Below, piece by piece: positions 32,645 through 40,888 of a stretch of 44,821 nucleotides of DNA; within the stretch, counting starts at the first letter, position 1; every line of letters begins with the position of its first letter. The notes below the pieces were generated by a model that had not been told where the DNA came from, ran no database searches, and was given only the letters and a program-made list of their open reading frames with translations. The DNA is from Hyphomicrobiaceae bacterium (GTDB lineage: Bacteria; Pseudomonadota; Alphaproteobacteria; Rhizobiales; HXMU1428-3): the NCBI GenBank assembly GCA_021775775.1, contig JAJFHF010000245.1, positions 1 through 44,821 on the forward strand, read 5' to 3'. Made by a program: the position numbers and the translations under genes.

Positions 32645-33274
32645 AGTCTTCTCCTTTTGGTTAGGTTGGGGTTGGGTATTGAGGGTGCGCTCTTCCGGAG
32701 CGTCCTCTTGCGAGGGGTCATCCTCAGCACTCCGACCGATGCCAACACTGGCATCAGCAGGAATATCGACCAGCGATATCTCCATCGGTGTCCAACTGGT
32801 CACCCGATACAGATCTGGTTTATCTTTGTGTTCTTCTTCCAGCTTGCGCTCATTGATGCGGTAGGCCACGGAAACATTCCGCAGGATTCCGTCTCGCACG
32901 TCCTGCCAGAAACCTTCCACTTCATCACGCTTGCTTAAGCGAATCTCAGCATGGCCACGGCTACCTTCAAGCCAGGCACGCTCCACTACACCGATGCGGT
33001 TGCCACGCTCAGAGCGATCATGGTTGTAAAGCACCGGCGCACTGTTATTGAGGCGTTCCAGATCAACTTCACTACGCTCATGGCCCAGCACTTCAATCCA
33101 TGGGTCACTGAAAAAACTCTGGCGCGTGACGGGTTCTTCAGAAGAAAAAGAAAGCCGCACAAGGCGGCTGTTTTCATCAACAATTGATTCTCGTGTGAGA
33201 TCAATCGTCCGTGTCAGTATTTCCTGTTTGTTTTCCGGCTTCGTCTTTGTTTTCTTCGGCACTAGTGTCTTTGT
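31289..33274 (-). CDS. Prohead protease / major capsid protein fusion
   Basis: About 661 residues in one frame. The N-terminal 210 residues are an HK97-type prohead protease: LGHERSEVDLERLNNSAPVL, then YNHDRSERGNRIGV with the conserved His, and SWTPMEISLVDIPADASVGI with the Ser-Leu-V-D-I-P-A-D motif. A charged helical scaffold-like region follows, then the capsid part (RVGLGTFDSLDEIPESGEYK to the C-terminus). Start 33274 has AAGGAG upstream and overlaps the portal gene by 74 nt; the open frame extends to 33367. Such fusions are known in phages; here an internal start also allows separate capsid synthesis. Confidence 0.88.
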   Translation of the reverse strand, partial: TKTLVPKKTKTKPENKQEILTRTIDLTRESIVDENSRLVRLSFSSEEPVTRQSFFSDPWIEVLGHERSEVDLERLNNSAPVLYNHDRSERGNRIGVVERAWLEGSRGHAEIRLSKRDEVEGFWQDVRDGILRNVSVAYRINERKLEEEHKDKPDLYRVTSWTPMEISLVDIPADASVGIGRSAEDDPSQEDAPEERTLNTQPQPNQKEKTMPDKVVEKPERKESDQVDEKRKGEFMDEGAKRALETEKARRTEIRGLFEGHDDHAQVRDQCLDDPEVDVNEARKLLLDAIGKQEQPAANGQHIEMGDSDLEKFSRAAEDAIAFRAGIAGKDEKPTELVGYTLLEMARKSLELRGVRTERMDKRELVGRAFTHSTSDFPKILENNSRKAMLRGYDEAEEVFPRFTRAGNLSDFKQHSRVGLGTFDSLDEIPESGEYKHGTFGERAEPIQLATYGKLFSISRQAIINDDLSAFTDIPRKMGRAAARTVGDLVFSIINSNPTMSDGTALFHADHNNLAGSGAAPTVTTVGAGRTGMRTQKDGKATLNISPSFFLVPAALEDTAKVLMASETDPAQTNSKKPNAVRNAAEVVVDARLDVASLTAWYLLADPSRFDTIEVGYLDGVAAPFLDQQEGWTIDGVEYKVRIDAAAAPLEFRTFWKNAGS

Positions 33275-34778
33275 CATCGGATTCTCCTTGGGTTTCGTTA
33301 AAGAGTGAAAGTTGTTTCCCACCATTGCTGGTGCTGAAGCTGATACCGGCTTCTTTTTCCTGCTCACGTTCCTGCTTTATCTGCTCGAACGTATCCTGCG
33401 GGTTGCCACCGCGAGCGCGGATAACTTCGGCTCTCGATTTGAAGCCAGCAGCTACGGCTTTTTCTTCGGCAGTCACTTCTTTCTGTGGGTCAATCCACGG
33501 CATGACTGGCCCTTGGAATCCTGCCTTTTTCAGAGAGCGCGGGTTAATCTCATTTTGTGGCACTTTCAACTGACCGGAGAGCACGGCCATATCCACAAAC
33601 CGTTCCCAAATGGGGCGCACGCAACGCTCAATGAAATATTCTCGAAGCACAGCATAATGCACCGACTGCTCCACCAGCTCCTGCCGCTGGGCGGAATATG
33701 TGCCGTTGTAATCTTTTGCAATGGAGGAATAGCCAGTGCTTGTGCCAGCCGCCACCGCCCGAAGCTGCGAATTGCGGAATTGCTCCAGCATGGTATTGGG
33801 TCGGTTGCTGTCAATCATGCCCACTTCTTCACCAGGGAGCAGATTGTCAAAAATCATACCTGGCTGCATCTTCATCAGCCGGTTGCCAGCTTCATCCACC
33901 TGCAGACCGGAGGCTGGGCCATCAAGCGATTTGCGAATAAACGCACAGATGCTGGCTGCCACTTTCGCCGCTAGCCGTTCTGAAAGTTCATAATCCTTAA
34001 TATCTTCCATGCGCGTCATCACGCTGGCAAAGACGGATACACCGCGTGTCTGGCTGATGCGCTTGGCAATTTTCAGGTGCAGAATTTTCTCTGCAGCGAA
34101 GCGTTTGGTATCCTGTCGCGTTACCAACACATGGGAATCGCCTGGATGTTCCTTATACAGGTAATAGGCACGTGGTCTGCGCCAGGCGTTTTTCTCCACA
34201 CCGTGGATGATGCGTTTTTTCTGATCATTCAGGGCAAACGGTAGAAAATCCGCTTCGATCATTTCCAGCGAATATGGCACCAGCGTGCCGTGATCGATTG
34301 AATTGCTCGTACCTTCAATATGCTTAATCAGCACTTCACCGTCACGAAACCAATGCCGCGCAAGCAAGCGCAGCATGTGGTTCCAGTGGCATTCCCATGT
34401 GACTTCGGGAAAGCGAATCCACTCTTCCCACAGTTCTATCAGCTGATCATTGACCGGTTTGGCCAGATCTCCGCTTTTAAGTTTCACCTGTGGTTCAATA
34501 TTGATACCGCGTCCCACCACATTATTGACCAGGCAATCAAGCACACCACTGGCTAGATCGTGGTTTTCATCCAGATGACGTGCCTGCAGGCGAAGTGATT
34601 CTCCGGCACGTTCAACAATTGCATCGCCACTACCTGGATCGGTTTTGACCTTACGCAGGCGGGAGGGTTGCGCTGCTTCATAGGCACGTTGGGCTTTAAG
34701 CACTTTGCGTGCGGTATCACGGCGCAAAGCTGCTTCCGGTGATATCACCTCAATTGTTTTATCAATGATATTAGACAT
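33201..34778 (-). CDS. Portal protein, lambda gpB family
   Basis: The 525-residue protein matches lambda-family portals: SRLRKVKTDPGSGDAIVE, ARHLDENHDLASGVLDCLVN, NVVGRGINIEPQ and GTSTGYSSIAKDYNGTYSAQ are typical. It forms the dodecameric DNA entry ring at one head vertex. It overlaps the small head-tail gene upstream by 8 nt and the protease-capsid gene downstream. Confidence 0.95.
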   Translation of the reverse strand: MSNIIDKTIEVISPEAALRRDTARKVLKAQRAYEAAQPSRLRKVKTDPGSGDAIVERAGESLRLQARHLDENHDLASGVLDCLVNNVVGRGINIEPQVKLKSGDLAKPVNDQLIELWEEWIRFPEVTWECHWNHMLRLLARHWFRDGEVLIKHIEGTSNSIDHGTLVPYSLEMIEADFLPFALNDQKKRIIHGVEKNAWRRPRAYYLYKEHPGDSHVLVTRQDTKRFAAEKILHLKIAKRISQTRGVSVFASVMTRMEDIKDYELSERLAAKVAASICAFIRKSLDGPASGLQVDEAGNRLMKMQPGMIFDNLLPGEEVGMIDSNRPNTMLEQFRNSQLRAVAAGTSTGYSSIAKDYNGTYSAQRQELVEQSVHYAVLREYFIERCVRPIWERFVDMAVLSGQLKVPQNEINPRSLKKAGFQGPVMPWIDPQKEVTAEEKAVAAGFKSRAEVIRARGGNPQDTFEQIKQEREQEKEAGISFSTSNGGKQLSLFNETQGESDDKDTSAEENKDEAGKQTGNTDTDD

Positions 34779-34998
34779 CTGAAAAATCCGCTAATGCCGC
34801 TTGTTGATTTTGCTGGACTACCTGCTCGAAAGCCGAGACACGGCGTTCCCAATATTGAATTTGTTCCCTTATTTCCTTGGCATTTGCCAAAGTCAGGGAG
34901 CGACCGTTCATCGTGTAGCTCTGGCCTTTGGCTACAGCGAGATCAGCCGCAATCCACGCATCCAAAGCGGTCTGCGCTTGTGTTAATGTTAGTGCCAT
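34771..34998 (-). CDS. Small head-tail protein (gpW/DUF6148-like)
   Basis: A 75-residue helical protein: LTQAQTALDAWIAADLAVAK, QSYTMNGRSLTLANAKEI, then QIQYWERRVSAFEQ. It sits between terminase and portal genes as gpW does in lambda, and resembles DUF6148/gpW-like joining proteins needed for head completion. Confidence 0.8.
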   Translation of the reverse strand: MALTLTQAQTALDAWIAADLAVAKGQSYTMNGRSLTLANAKEIREQIQYWERRVSAFEQVVQQNQQAALADFSDV

Positions 34999-35000
34999 AT

Positions 35001-35912
35001 TCAGTCCTTGATTAAGTTGATAATTGCTTGCCCGATAGCTTCGGGAATCTGTGGCACTACGGCGTTTCCGAGTGCCTTAAGTCTGTCCACCCTGGTGGAA
35101 AACCCATCACTATCTCGGCAAATGAGGGGTTGAGGTATATTGGGTCGGTTGAAGTAGTCCTCAGTCCTTCGGACATCTTCGCACCACGAAAATGCTTGCT
35201 GCCCACATAGCGATTGCGGTTCGCGCCTTTGAATTCGTTCGCTCCCATGGTGGGTAGTAATCGCGCCAGCCGAGCTAATCCCACACTTCCTGCCGTTCCC
35301 TGACCATTGATCTTTCTCGGCATGCCCGTTTTGGTGATGTAATACTGATCGTTCTTGCCGATGATCGCTCCCTGAGTCGCATCGCTTGCCATCGGTGTGG
35401 GCAACAATCCACACTCGGTCTCGCCGGTGGGGTGCGCCGATGGCACAAGCTGGAATAACAAATGGCTGCACGGTGTAGCCTTCATGCTCCAGGTCAATCT
35501 TCGTGCGGGTGAATGCCAGATTGACGAAGTTAGCAACGTTTTCACCAACAACCCAAGAGGGCTGCGCTTGCTGAATGATTCGAAACATTTCCGGCCAGAG
35601 GTCGCGGTCATCTTCCGTTCCTTTTTTGCGTCCGGCGACACTGAACGGCTGACAGGGGAATCCACCGCAGATAAGGTCGATTCGTCCTTCGTAAATAACT
35701 CGCTCTGCATCGTATAATCTTCCGTTTTCATAGCGTAACTGCCGAATATCCTGAGCAATCGGCACATGCGGCCAGTGCTTGCTTAAGATATTTCGGCAAA
35801 ATGGTTCAATTTCACAAAAAGCAATGGTATCGAAGCCAGCACGCTCCAAACCAAGGGAGAAACCGCCGATGCCGGAGAATAAATCCAGCACAGTCAGTTT
35901 CGTTTTCATCAT
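35001..35912 (-). CDS. dcm: DNA (cytosine-5) methyltransferase
   Basis: The roughly 303-residue enzyme shows the C5-methyltransferase motifs in order: I DLFSGIGGFSLGLERAGF, IV GGFPCQPFSVAG (catalytic Cys about 87), VI GENVAN, VIII GAPHRRDRVWIV and X LKALGNAVVPQIPEAI. Between VIII and X, where the target-recognition domain should be, the sequence is short, polar and of low hydrophobicity (DGKRCDSGSDHRQERSVLHH). That part is also read in another frame by a second conserved protein. GAGG lies before ATG 35912. No restriction partner is nearby, so it may protect phage DNA or regulate. Confidence 0.92.
   Translation of the reverse strand: MMKTKLTVLDLFSGIGGFSLGLERAGFDTIAFCEIEPFCRNILSKHWPHVPIAQDIRQLRYENGRLYDAERVIYEGRIDLICGGFPCQPFSVAGRKKGTEDDRDLWPEMFRIIQQAQPSWVVGENVANFVNLAFTRTKIDLEHEGYTVQPFVIPACAIGAPHRRDRVWIVAHTDGKRCDSGSDHRQERSVLHHQNGHAEKDQWSGNGRKCGISSAGAITTHHGSERIQRREPQSLCGQQAFSWCEDVRRTEDYFNRPNIPQPLICRDSDGFSTRVDRLKALGNAVVPQIPEAIGQAIINLIKD
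35057..35731 (-). CDS. Conserved phage protein overprinted on the methyltransferase gene
   Basis: A second open frame of about 224 residues lies wholly inside the methyltransferase gene on the same strand. It is not random: KERKMTATSGRKC, LLVKTLLTSSIWHSPARRLT, TPCSHLLFQLVPS, TGETECGLLPTPMASDATQG and YLNPSFAEIVMGFPPGWTDL match, by my recollection, a protein family often found with phage cytosine methyltransferases. The start is uncertain: 35731 is chosen from the match, 35767 or 35710 are possible. Its function is unknown to me. Confidence 0.7.
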   Translation of the reverse strand: MKTEDYTMQSELFTKDESTLSAVDSPVSRSVSPDAKKERKMTATSGRKCFESFSKRSPLGLLVKTLLTSSIWHSPARRLTWSMKATPCSHLLFQLVPSAHPTGETECGLLPTPMASDATQGAIIGKNDQYYITKTGMPRKINGQGTAGSVGLARLARLLPTMGANEFKGANRNRYVGSKHFRGAKMSEGLRTTSTDPIYLNPSFAEIVMGFPPGWTDLRHSETP

Positions 35913-35919
35913 CTTTGCC

Positions 35920-37749
35920 TCAGTTAAAGTTCCAGTCTTCGTAGCCCATCCATTCATTGGCAGGCTGTGCTTCCGGCGTGTCTTGGCTTTCCGGCTTCCG
36001 TAAACGCTCACGCTCTTGCTCTTTAGCGAGGCGATCCAGATTCGGATTCAGAATATGCAGCGCAGCCAGCCCGTACACGCGGCAGTCCAATGCCTCATTG
36101 CGGCGACCTTTGGTCAGCACCCAGATACGAGTGGGGTGGCCGTTCACAAATTTGGTCTGTATGCGCTCGGAAGTGAGCTGCTTGAAATACTCTTCCGGAT
36201 AATCTGCAGGGAAATGGCAATAACCGGCTCCTGGCTGATGAATTTTCAGCCGCGAGTAGATCATTTGTTTTGCCGTGTCCGTTCCGATGGTGAAGAGTTT
36301 GACTCTGAGCTTGTTGTTTTTGCTGAATTTACTAACCAGCGGCTTGCCGATTTGATTCGCACCTTTAATCGCGTAAATACGTTGATACTCACGGCCTTTA
36401 CAGTATTCATAAACCCGCTGAGTCTGGTGACCACCGCTATCCACACAGCTTGCTGCCACCGATAAAGTACGGCCATCCGTTGTTTTAATCGTTTGCGTAA
36501 GCACATTGGTTAAATCCTCCCATACTTTGCTTTGCGCGGGGTCGCCATGCAGCACATGGTATTGCAGCGACCAGCTTTCCTGAGAAACGCCCCAGCCGAT
36601 TACTTCTGCTTCCAGCCGATCATCCTGCACATCAACGCCGGCAGTGATGACAATCACGCCTTCAGGAGCTACGCGGCCCCAATTTTCCTTACGTCCCAGC
36701 AATCCTGAAGGGTCTATCCCTTCCGTTGCTTCCTTCCATGTCTCGCCCAGCGAGGTATTAACCCAAACCTTGAGCGTTTCCGGCAGACGTTTGGCTTTGA
36801 GGAAACTTGCCACCATCTCCGACCATTTAACCCATGGGCTATACAGCTCGTTTATATGGAATCCGGCAATCCCGTTAAATGCTGCTTCAGCACGCCATTC
36901 TCCGTGAGAAAGCATCCACATTTTGTCGCTTTCCTTCAGGCATGAGCCGCAATGTTCGCAGGCATACACCGCGTCCTCTGTTTTTTCTTTTTCAAACTTA
37001 ACCTGCTGCCAGCAGAGCACCTGAAAGGTGTCGCACTCAGGGCAAGGCACGTAGTATTTGCGCTGATCGCTTTGCTGGTAGCGGGACTCAATCTTGCTTT
37101 CGTCTTCAATCGTTGGCGTGCTGGCGGTTACCAACAGCCGATTCCAGAAGGTCGTAGTACGTTTCTGCGCCAGGCTGCCAGGGTCACCTTCCGTTCCAGC
37201 GGAGTGTGGGTAGCGGTCTTCTTCATCCAGCAGCACAATCCGAATCGGGCGGCTTGCCAGCGAGGATGGACTGTTCGCACCTGCCATGGTGATATGCCCA
37301 CCAGGGAATTTCTTATGCAGCAGCGTGTTGTTGCTATCGCGGCTGCGTGGATCACCAAACAGATCTGTCAGCGCATCCGTATCGCGGATCATCGGTGCAA
37401 GGCGATCTTTGCTCCACGTCTCTGCCATATCCAGTGTGGGCTGGATTAGCAGTAGCGGCGATGGGTCTTGATGTGCAAAATAGCCGATGATGTTATTGAT
37501 AATCTCGGTTTTGCCAATTTGCGAAGAGGTCATATAGACCACCTCGGAAACACCAGGCTCATTCACCGCATCCATCATCCCGCGCTGATAAGGCGCACGG
37601 TCGGTTACCCATGATCCAGGCTCGCTACTCGCTTCCGGACTCAGCCTCCGGTTCTGATCCGCCCACTGGCTCACTGTCAGTTGCGGCGGCGGCATCCAGG
37701 CCTTCATCACCGTCTTCAATACTGTCTGATAAGTCTTCGTCTGATTCAT
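35920..37749 (-). CDS. terL: Terminase large subunit, lambda gpA family
   Basis: The 609-residue packaging motor has the gpA-type N-terminal ATPase (VYMTSSQIGKTEIINNIIGY as the Walker A region, IRIVLLDEEDRYP as Walker B), a zinc-finger-like C-x2-C pair of motifs (CPECDTF, CEHCGSC) and the C-terminal nuclease region (CVDSGGHQTQRVYEYCK). It overlaps the small subunit gene by up to 125 nt; a start nearer 37707 is possible. Confidence 0.95.
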   Translation of the reverse strand: MNQTKTYQTVLKTVMKAWMPPPQLTVSQWADQNRRLSPEASSEPGSWVTDRAPYQRGMMDAVNEPGVSEVVYMTSSQIGKTEIINNIIGYFAHQDPSPLLLIQPTLDMAETWSKDRLAPMIRDTDALTDLFGDPRSRDSNNTLLHKKFPGGHITMAGANSPSSLASRPIRIVLLDEEDRYPHSAGTEGDPGSLAQKRTTTFWNRLLVTASTPTIEDESKIESRYQQSDQRKYYVPCPECDTFQVLCWQQVKFEKEKTEDAVYACEHCGSCLKESDKMWMLSHGEWRAEAAFNGIAGFHINELYSPWVKWSEMVASFLKAKRLPETLKVWVNTSLGETWKEATEGIDPSGLLGRKENWGRVAPEGVIVITAGVDVQDDRLEAEVIGWGVSQESWSLQYHVLHGDPAQSKVWEDLTNVLTQTIKTTDGRTLSVAASCVDSGGHQTQRVYEYCKGREYQRIYAIKGANQIGKPLVSKFSKNNKLRVKLFTIGTDTAKQMIYSRLKIHQPGAGYCHFPADYPEEYFKQLTSERIQTKFVNGHPTRIWVLTKGRRNEALDCRVYGLAALHILNPNLDRLAKEQERERLRKPESQDTPEAQPANEWMGYEDWNFN

Positions 37750-38206
37750 AAGCAGCCATTTCCGCCAACGCCTCGTAAATGGTGCGCTTCAGGAATTTCT
37801 CAATTTCTTGTGGGTTTTCTAAATGGGCGATCTGGTATGCCGTTTTTGTTGGGATACCGAGCATCTTGGCGCGGCATGCCGTCACCATTTCCAACCAATC
37901 GGTTTCCACTCGTTCTACCGTCACCAGCGCACCGGTGCGCTCGGCCAGTTCAATCTCTGCCATATCTGCCTGCGCTTTTAATAATCGCGCACGCTCCAGA
38001 TGTGTGTCCTGCGGTGCAACGCCTTTGCCGAAGGCACGCTGCTGAAGATAATTGATAATCCCACGAACGCATCCAACCAGCTCATACTGACCGTTAACCG
38101 GCTTGGGAATGATGCCATCCTGGGCGTATTGCTGTACTCGCCGGTCGCTTACGCCGAACAATTTGGCGATGGTGGTTACTGGATACATCGTTGGCATATA
38201 AGACAC
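37625..38206 (-). CDS. terS: Terminase small subunit, Nu1-like
   Basis: The 193-residue protein has a Nu1-type winged helix-turn-helix (VTTIAKLFGVSDRRVQQYAQ then DGIIPKPVNGQYEL), a helical oligomerisation part (ERARLLKAQADMAEIELAER) and an acidic tail (SDEDLSDSIEDGDEG). It should recognise the packaging site and recruit TerL. The first visible methionines (38206, 38197, 38188) all lack a strong binding site, so the exact start is uncertain. Confidence 0.88.
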   Translation of the reverse strand: MSYMPTMYPVTTIAKLFGVSDRRVQQYAQDGIIPKPVNGQYELVGCVRGIINYLQQRAFGKGVAPQDTHLERARLLKAQADMAEIELAERTGALVTVERVETDWLEMVTACRAKMLGIPTKTAYQIAHLENPQEIEKFLKRTIYEALAEMAAYESDEDLSDSIEDGDEGLDAAAATDSEPVGGSEPEAESGSE

Positions 38207-38314
38207 TCATTTCATTCAACTTTTTCCATCGAATTGACTTGATTAAGCTCGTGATTGAAGCATTCATGGGTGTGTCCTTAAGGGCAAATTGTTAATCAAA
38301 CCAAGGAGTTAATC

Positions 38315-38842
38315 ATGACTGAACTTTCTACAGCACAACGCACCATTTTAACCTCTGCAGCTAAATCGCCAAATACTGAAATTCGACAATTTATGCAGCA
38401 CATCAAAAGCCCTGTCATACAGGATAAGATGATCACCGCCTTGCTACGCAAAAAGATGATTACGGTGCAAGGTGCCGAAGCAGTCGGCAACCATTACAAA
38501 TTCGATAAAAACACCAAGTTTGTAATCAGCCAGGAAGGGCTGAATGTCATCAACGGCTCGGCAGAGGCCGCACCTGTAACATCATGTAACACGGAGAAAC
38601 ACGATGTAACGCCGAGTAACGAACCGAAACGCGAGACCAAGCAATCGATTATCATTAATCTTTTATCCCGCGAAGAAGGAGCAACCCTGGTAGAGTTAAT
38701 CGATGCCACCGGATGGAAACCACACTCGGTACGCGGTCATCTCTCCAACCTGCGTAAAAAGCGTGGATTGCCCATTGAAACCTTCACCACCGGCGAAGGC
38801 AAACATGGCTACCGACTTTTACCTGATCAGGAAGCGGCCTGA
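38315..38842 (+). CDS. DUF3489-like regulatory protein
   Basis: A 175-residue protein and the only plus-strand gene in the structural region. The C-terminal 65 residues (QSIIINLLSREEGATLVELI, then TGWKPHSVRGHLSNLRKKRG) match DUF3489, a winged helix-turn-helix-like domain. The N-terminal half has a similar helical domain. The linker encodes NTEKHDVTPSNEPKR, close to the replication protein's linker repeat, because the gene contains the same phased DNA repeats. AAGGAG precedes the start. DNA binding is likely; its target is unknown. Confidence 0.8.
   Translation: MTELSTAQRTILTSAAKSPNTEIRQFMQHIKSPVIQDKMITALLRKKMITVQGAEAVGNHYKFDKNTKFVISQEGLNVINGSAEAAPVTSCNTEKHDVTPSNEPKRETKQSIIINLLSREEGATLVELIDATGWKPHSVRGHLSNLRKKRGLPIETFTTGEGKHGYRLLPDQEAA
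38576..38630 (+). repeat. Six GWAAC motifs at exact 10-bp spacing
   Basis: GTAAC at 38576, 38586, 38606 and 38616 and GAAAC at 38596 and 38626 keep a perfect 10-bp period. The unit and its order (including GAAACACGATGTAAC) match the array at 4100-4174 in the replication gene. In the circular phage genome the two arrays are about 7.5 kb apart. Confidence 0.75.
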
Positions 38843-40062
38843 CGCTTTTTCGCAATCTCCGCAAAGGACTTCTTTTCACCGGCATGCTTCGCAGTTTTGC
38901 CGGTGAACTCTTCCCACCGCTTCACAATCACATCCACATAGCACGGATCAAGTTCAATCAACCGCGCCTTACGTTGCAATTTCTCACACGCGATCAGCGT
39001 AGTGCCGGAGCCACCGAAGCTGTCCAACACGATATCCTTTGTTTTGCTGCTGTTTTCAATGCCACGGCACACCAACTCCACCGGCTTCATGGTCGGATGT
39101 AAGTCATTGGTTTTAGGTTTATCGTAATGCCATAGATCGCTCTGGCTACGATCTCCACACCAGAAATGCTTGTTGCCATCAGGCCAGCCATAGAGGATCG
39201 GCTCATATTGTCGTTGATAATCTGAGCGACCCATCGTGAAGTGATTCTTTCCCCAGATAATAAACGTTGACCATTTGCCGCCAGCGTCTGCAAAGGCACG
39301 ATGGAGGGTATGGAGTTCTGAGGAGGACATGCAGATATACAACGCACCCTTGCAGACTTTCACCATCTCGGTACAGGCATCTGTCAGAAACTTCTGAAAA
39401 TCAGCACCGAGATTATCATTCTTAATCTTCCGTTTGTTACCGCGCACATTGTCTTTCATGGTTTGACCATAATCGACATTGTAGGGCGGGTCGGTAAATA
39501 CCATGTCGGCCAGCTCGTCACCCATCAATGCCTTCATGGTTTTGGCCTTGGTGCTATCGCCGCAGATTACACGGTGGTCGCCCATCAGCCAGATATCACC
39601 TTCTTTGGAAACCGGTATCTCCGGTGCTTCCGGTACTTCATCATCATCGGTTAATCCATCCATCGCAGCACCATCGAGCAGCTGTTCCAGTTCAATTGCT
39701 TCAAACCCTGTTAGATCTAAATCAAAATCCATATCGCTCAGTTCACCAAGCTCAATCGCCAACAGATCTTCGTCCCACTCCGCATCTTCATGGGTGCGGT
39801 TGTCAGCCAGCCTGTAAGCCTTTATCTGCGCCTGTGTGAGGCCAGTGGCTACATGCACCGGTACTTTTTTTAACCCCAGCGTCTGCGCCGCCTGCAGGCG
39901 CGTGTGGCCTGCAATGATAACCATTTCCTCATCCACCACGATAGGCTGGCGGAATCCGTATTCCTTAATCGAGGCAGCAACTTTGGCTATGGCAGCATCA
40001 TTTTTGCGGGGATTACGCGCATACGGAATCACCCGACCAATTTCGATCAGTTCTACTTTCAT
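38827..40062 (-). CDS. ParB-domain / DNA methyltransferase fusion
   Basis: The 411-residue protein joins a ParB/sulfiredoxin-like N-terminal domain (IPYARNPRKND, IIAGHTRLQAA, residues 12-58) to an N6-adenine or N4-cytosine methyltransferase. TDPPYNVDYG (191-198) precedes FGGSGTT (349-355), the beta-class order. HPTMKPVELV is also typical. Such orphan methyltransferases are common in phages and may protect against host restriction. It converges on the DUF3489 gene, overlapping it by 16 bp. Confidence 0.93.
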   Translation of the reverse strand: MKVELIEIGRVIPYARNPRKNDAAIAKVAASIKEYGFRQPIVVDEEMVIIAGHTRLQAAQTLGLKKVPVHVATGLTQAQIKAYRLADNRTHEDAEWDEDLLAIELGELSDMDFDLDLTGFEAIELEQLLDGAAMDGLTDDDEVPEAPEIPVSKEGDIWLMGDHRVICGDSTKAKTMKALMGDELADMVFTDPPYNVDYGQTMKDNVRGNKRKIKNDNLGADFQKFLTDACTEMVKVCKGALYICMSSSELHTLHRAFADAGGKWSTFIIWGKNHFTMGRSDYQRQYEPILYGWPDGNKHFWCGDRSQSDLWHYDKPKTNDLHPTMKPVELVCRGIENSSKTKDIVLDSFGGSGTTLIACEKLQRKARLIELDPCYVDVIVKRWEEFTGKTAKHAGEKKSFAEIAKKRQAAS

Positions 40063-40301
40063 AATCTTTCCTGTTTTGCAGTTAAGTTTTGTGCATACAG
40101 CACGTTAGCGAAATGGCTCCAGCAGACCCGATTTCGCAGTCAGCCACTTTAAGCATTTGTTATATAAAGGTTTTGTATTCGGAATTGCGAAACGAAATGG
40201 CTTTTCTGAATTTGTGGCTAGTAAAACGCCGCGCCCTCGGCGTACCCGCAGGGGGGACGGGTCGGGAGTACCTTTTTGAATCCAGGGGATTCGGTGCGGT
40301 G
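40063..40301. other. Gene-free region with GC-rich block; possible packaging site
   Basis: This 239-nt region lies between the fusion methyltransferase and a tail-like gene. It holds an AT-rich half, then a GC-rich block (about 40228-40300) with CCCGCAGGGGGG and a further ACGGGTCGGGAG. No ribosome-binding site or convincing frame is seen. A cos or terminase-recognition site is conceivable, since the block is upstream of the terminase genes, but no sequence proof is available. Confidence 0.35.
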
Positions 40302-40886
40302 TTAGCGGCGTTTAAAGCGGTTGATGTAGAATTTCAGGTTGCGTGCAAACTCAATGGGGAAGCGTTCCTTCACCTTCGCTTGCATGATCGCATCGTTCTC
40401 ACGCTGCTTGAACAGCTGCATGATGCCAGGGCCGTACAACAGTTTGAGTGGGTGACGCTTGCCGGTCTTCCGCATGTAAACAGTGGTCTTACTGGAGCCG
40501 CTTTTGCGCGGGGCAATAAAAGCATTCGATAACGTTGATACCTTGCCGTACTTCTTCACCTTGACCAGCCCACGCTTACCACCTGGTTGTTGCGTTGGCT
40601 TCTTGCTGCCGACCACAAACTCAATCAACTGCAGCGCACGGTCGCGTGCCACCAACGTTGCCCACAACCGTTTGAAGGTTGCCTTTTGCGTGACGATGCG
40701 CCGTTTGACCGCAGCTTGCCTGCTGTTCATTTGTGGTGCGATGTGCTTGGCACTCGCCACCTTTGCGCTCTCGGCCACGCGGTTGAGGGTACGCACCGTG
40801 GCCTGTGGTGCCACCTTGGTTTCAAGCGTGTTGAGCTGCCGCCTCAATTTCTTGAGGTCGTGTTGTATGGTGATATCGAAGGTCAT
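40302..40886 (-). CDS. Minor tail protein, phage tail Z-like
   Basis: A 194-residue basic protein (KKLRRQLNTLETKVAPQATV, TLNRVAESAKVASAKHIAPQ, KRRIVTQKATFKRLWATL) resembling minor tail protein Z-type proteins of lambda-like phages. It is separated from the other tail genes, lying upstream of the methyltransferase and terminase. The start follows the preceding operon's stop by 2 bp. Function in tail assembly is inferred from family resemblance. Confidence 0.65.
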   Translation of the reverse strand: MTFDITIQHDLKKLRRQLNTLETKVAPQATVRTLNRVAESAKVASAKHIAPQMNSRQAAVKRRIVTQKATFKRLWATLVARDRALQLIEFVVGSKKPTQQPGGKRGLVKVKKYGKVSTLSNAFIAPRKSGSSKTTVYMRKTGKRHPLKLLYGPGIMQLFKQRENDAIMQAKVKERFPIEFARNLKFYINRFKRR

Positions 40887-40888
40887 GG

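Noticed and set aside
40089-40532. 147-codon plus-strand frame antisense to the tail Z-like gene
   Set aside because: No binding site or family-like sequence, and the opposite frame encodes a recognisable tail protein.
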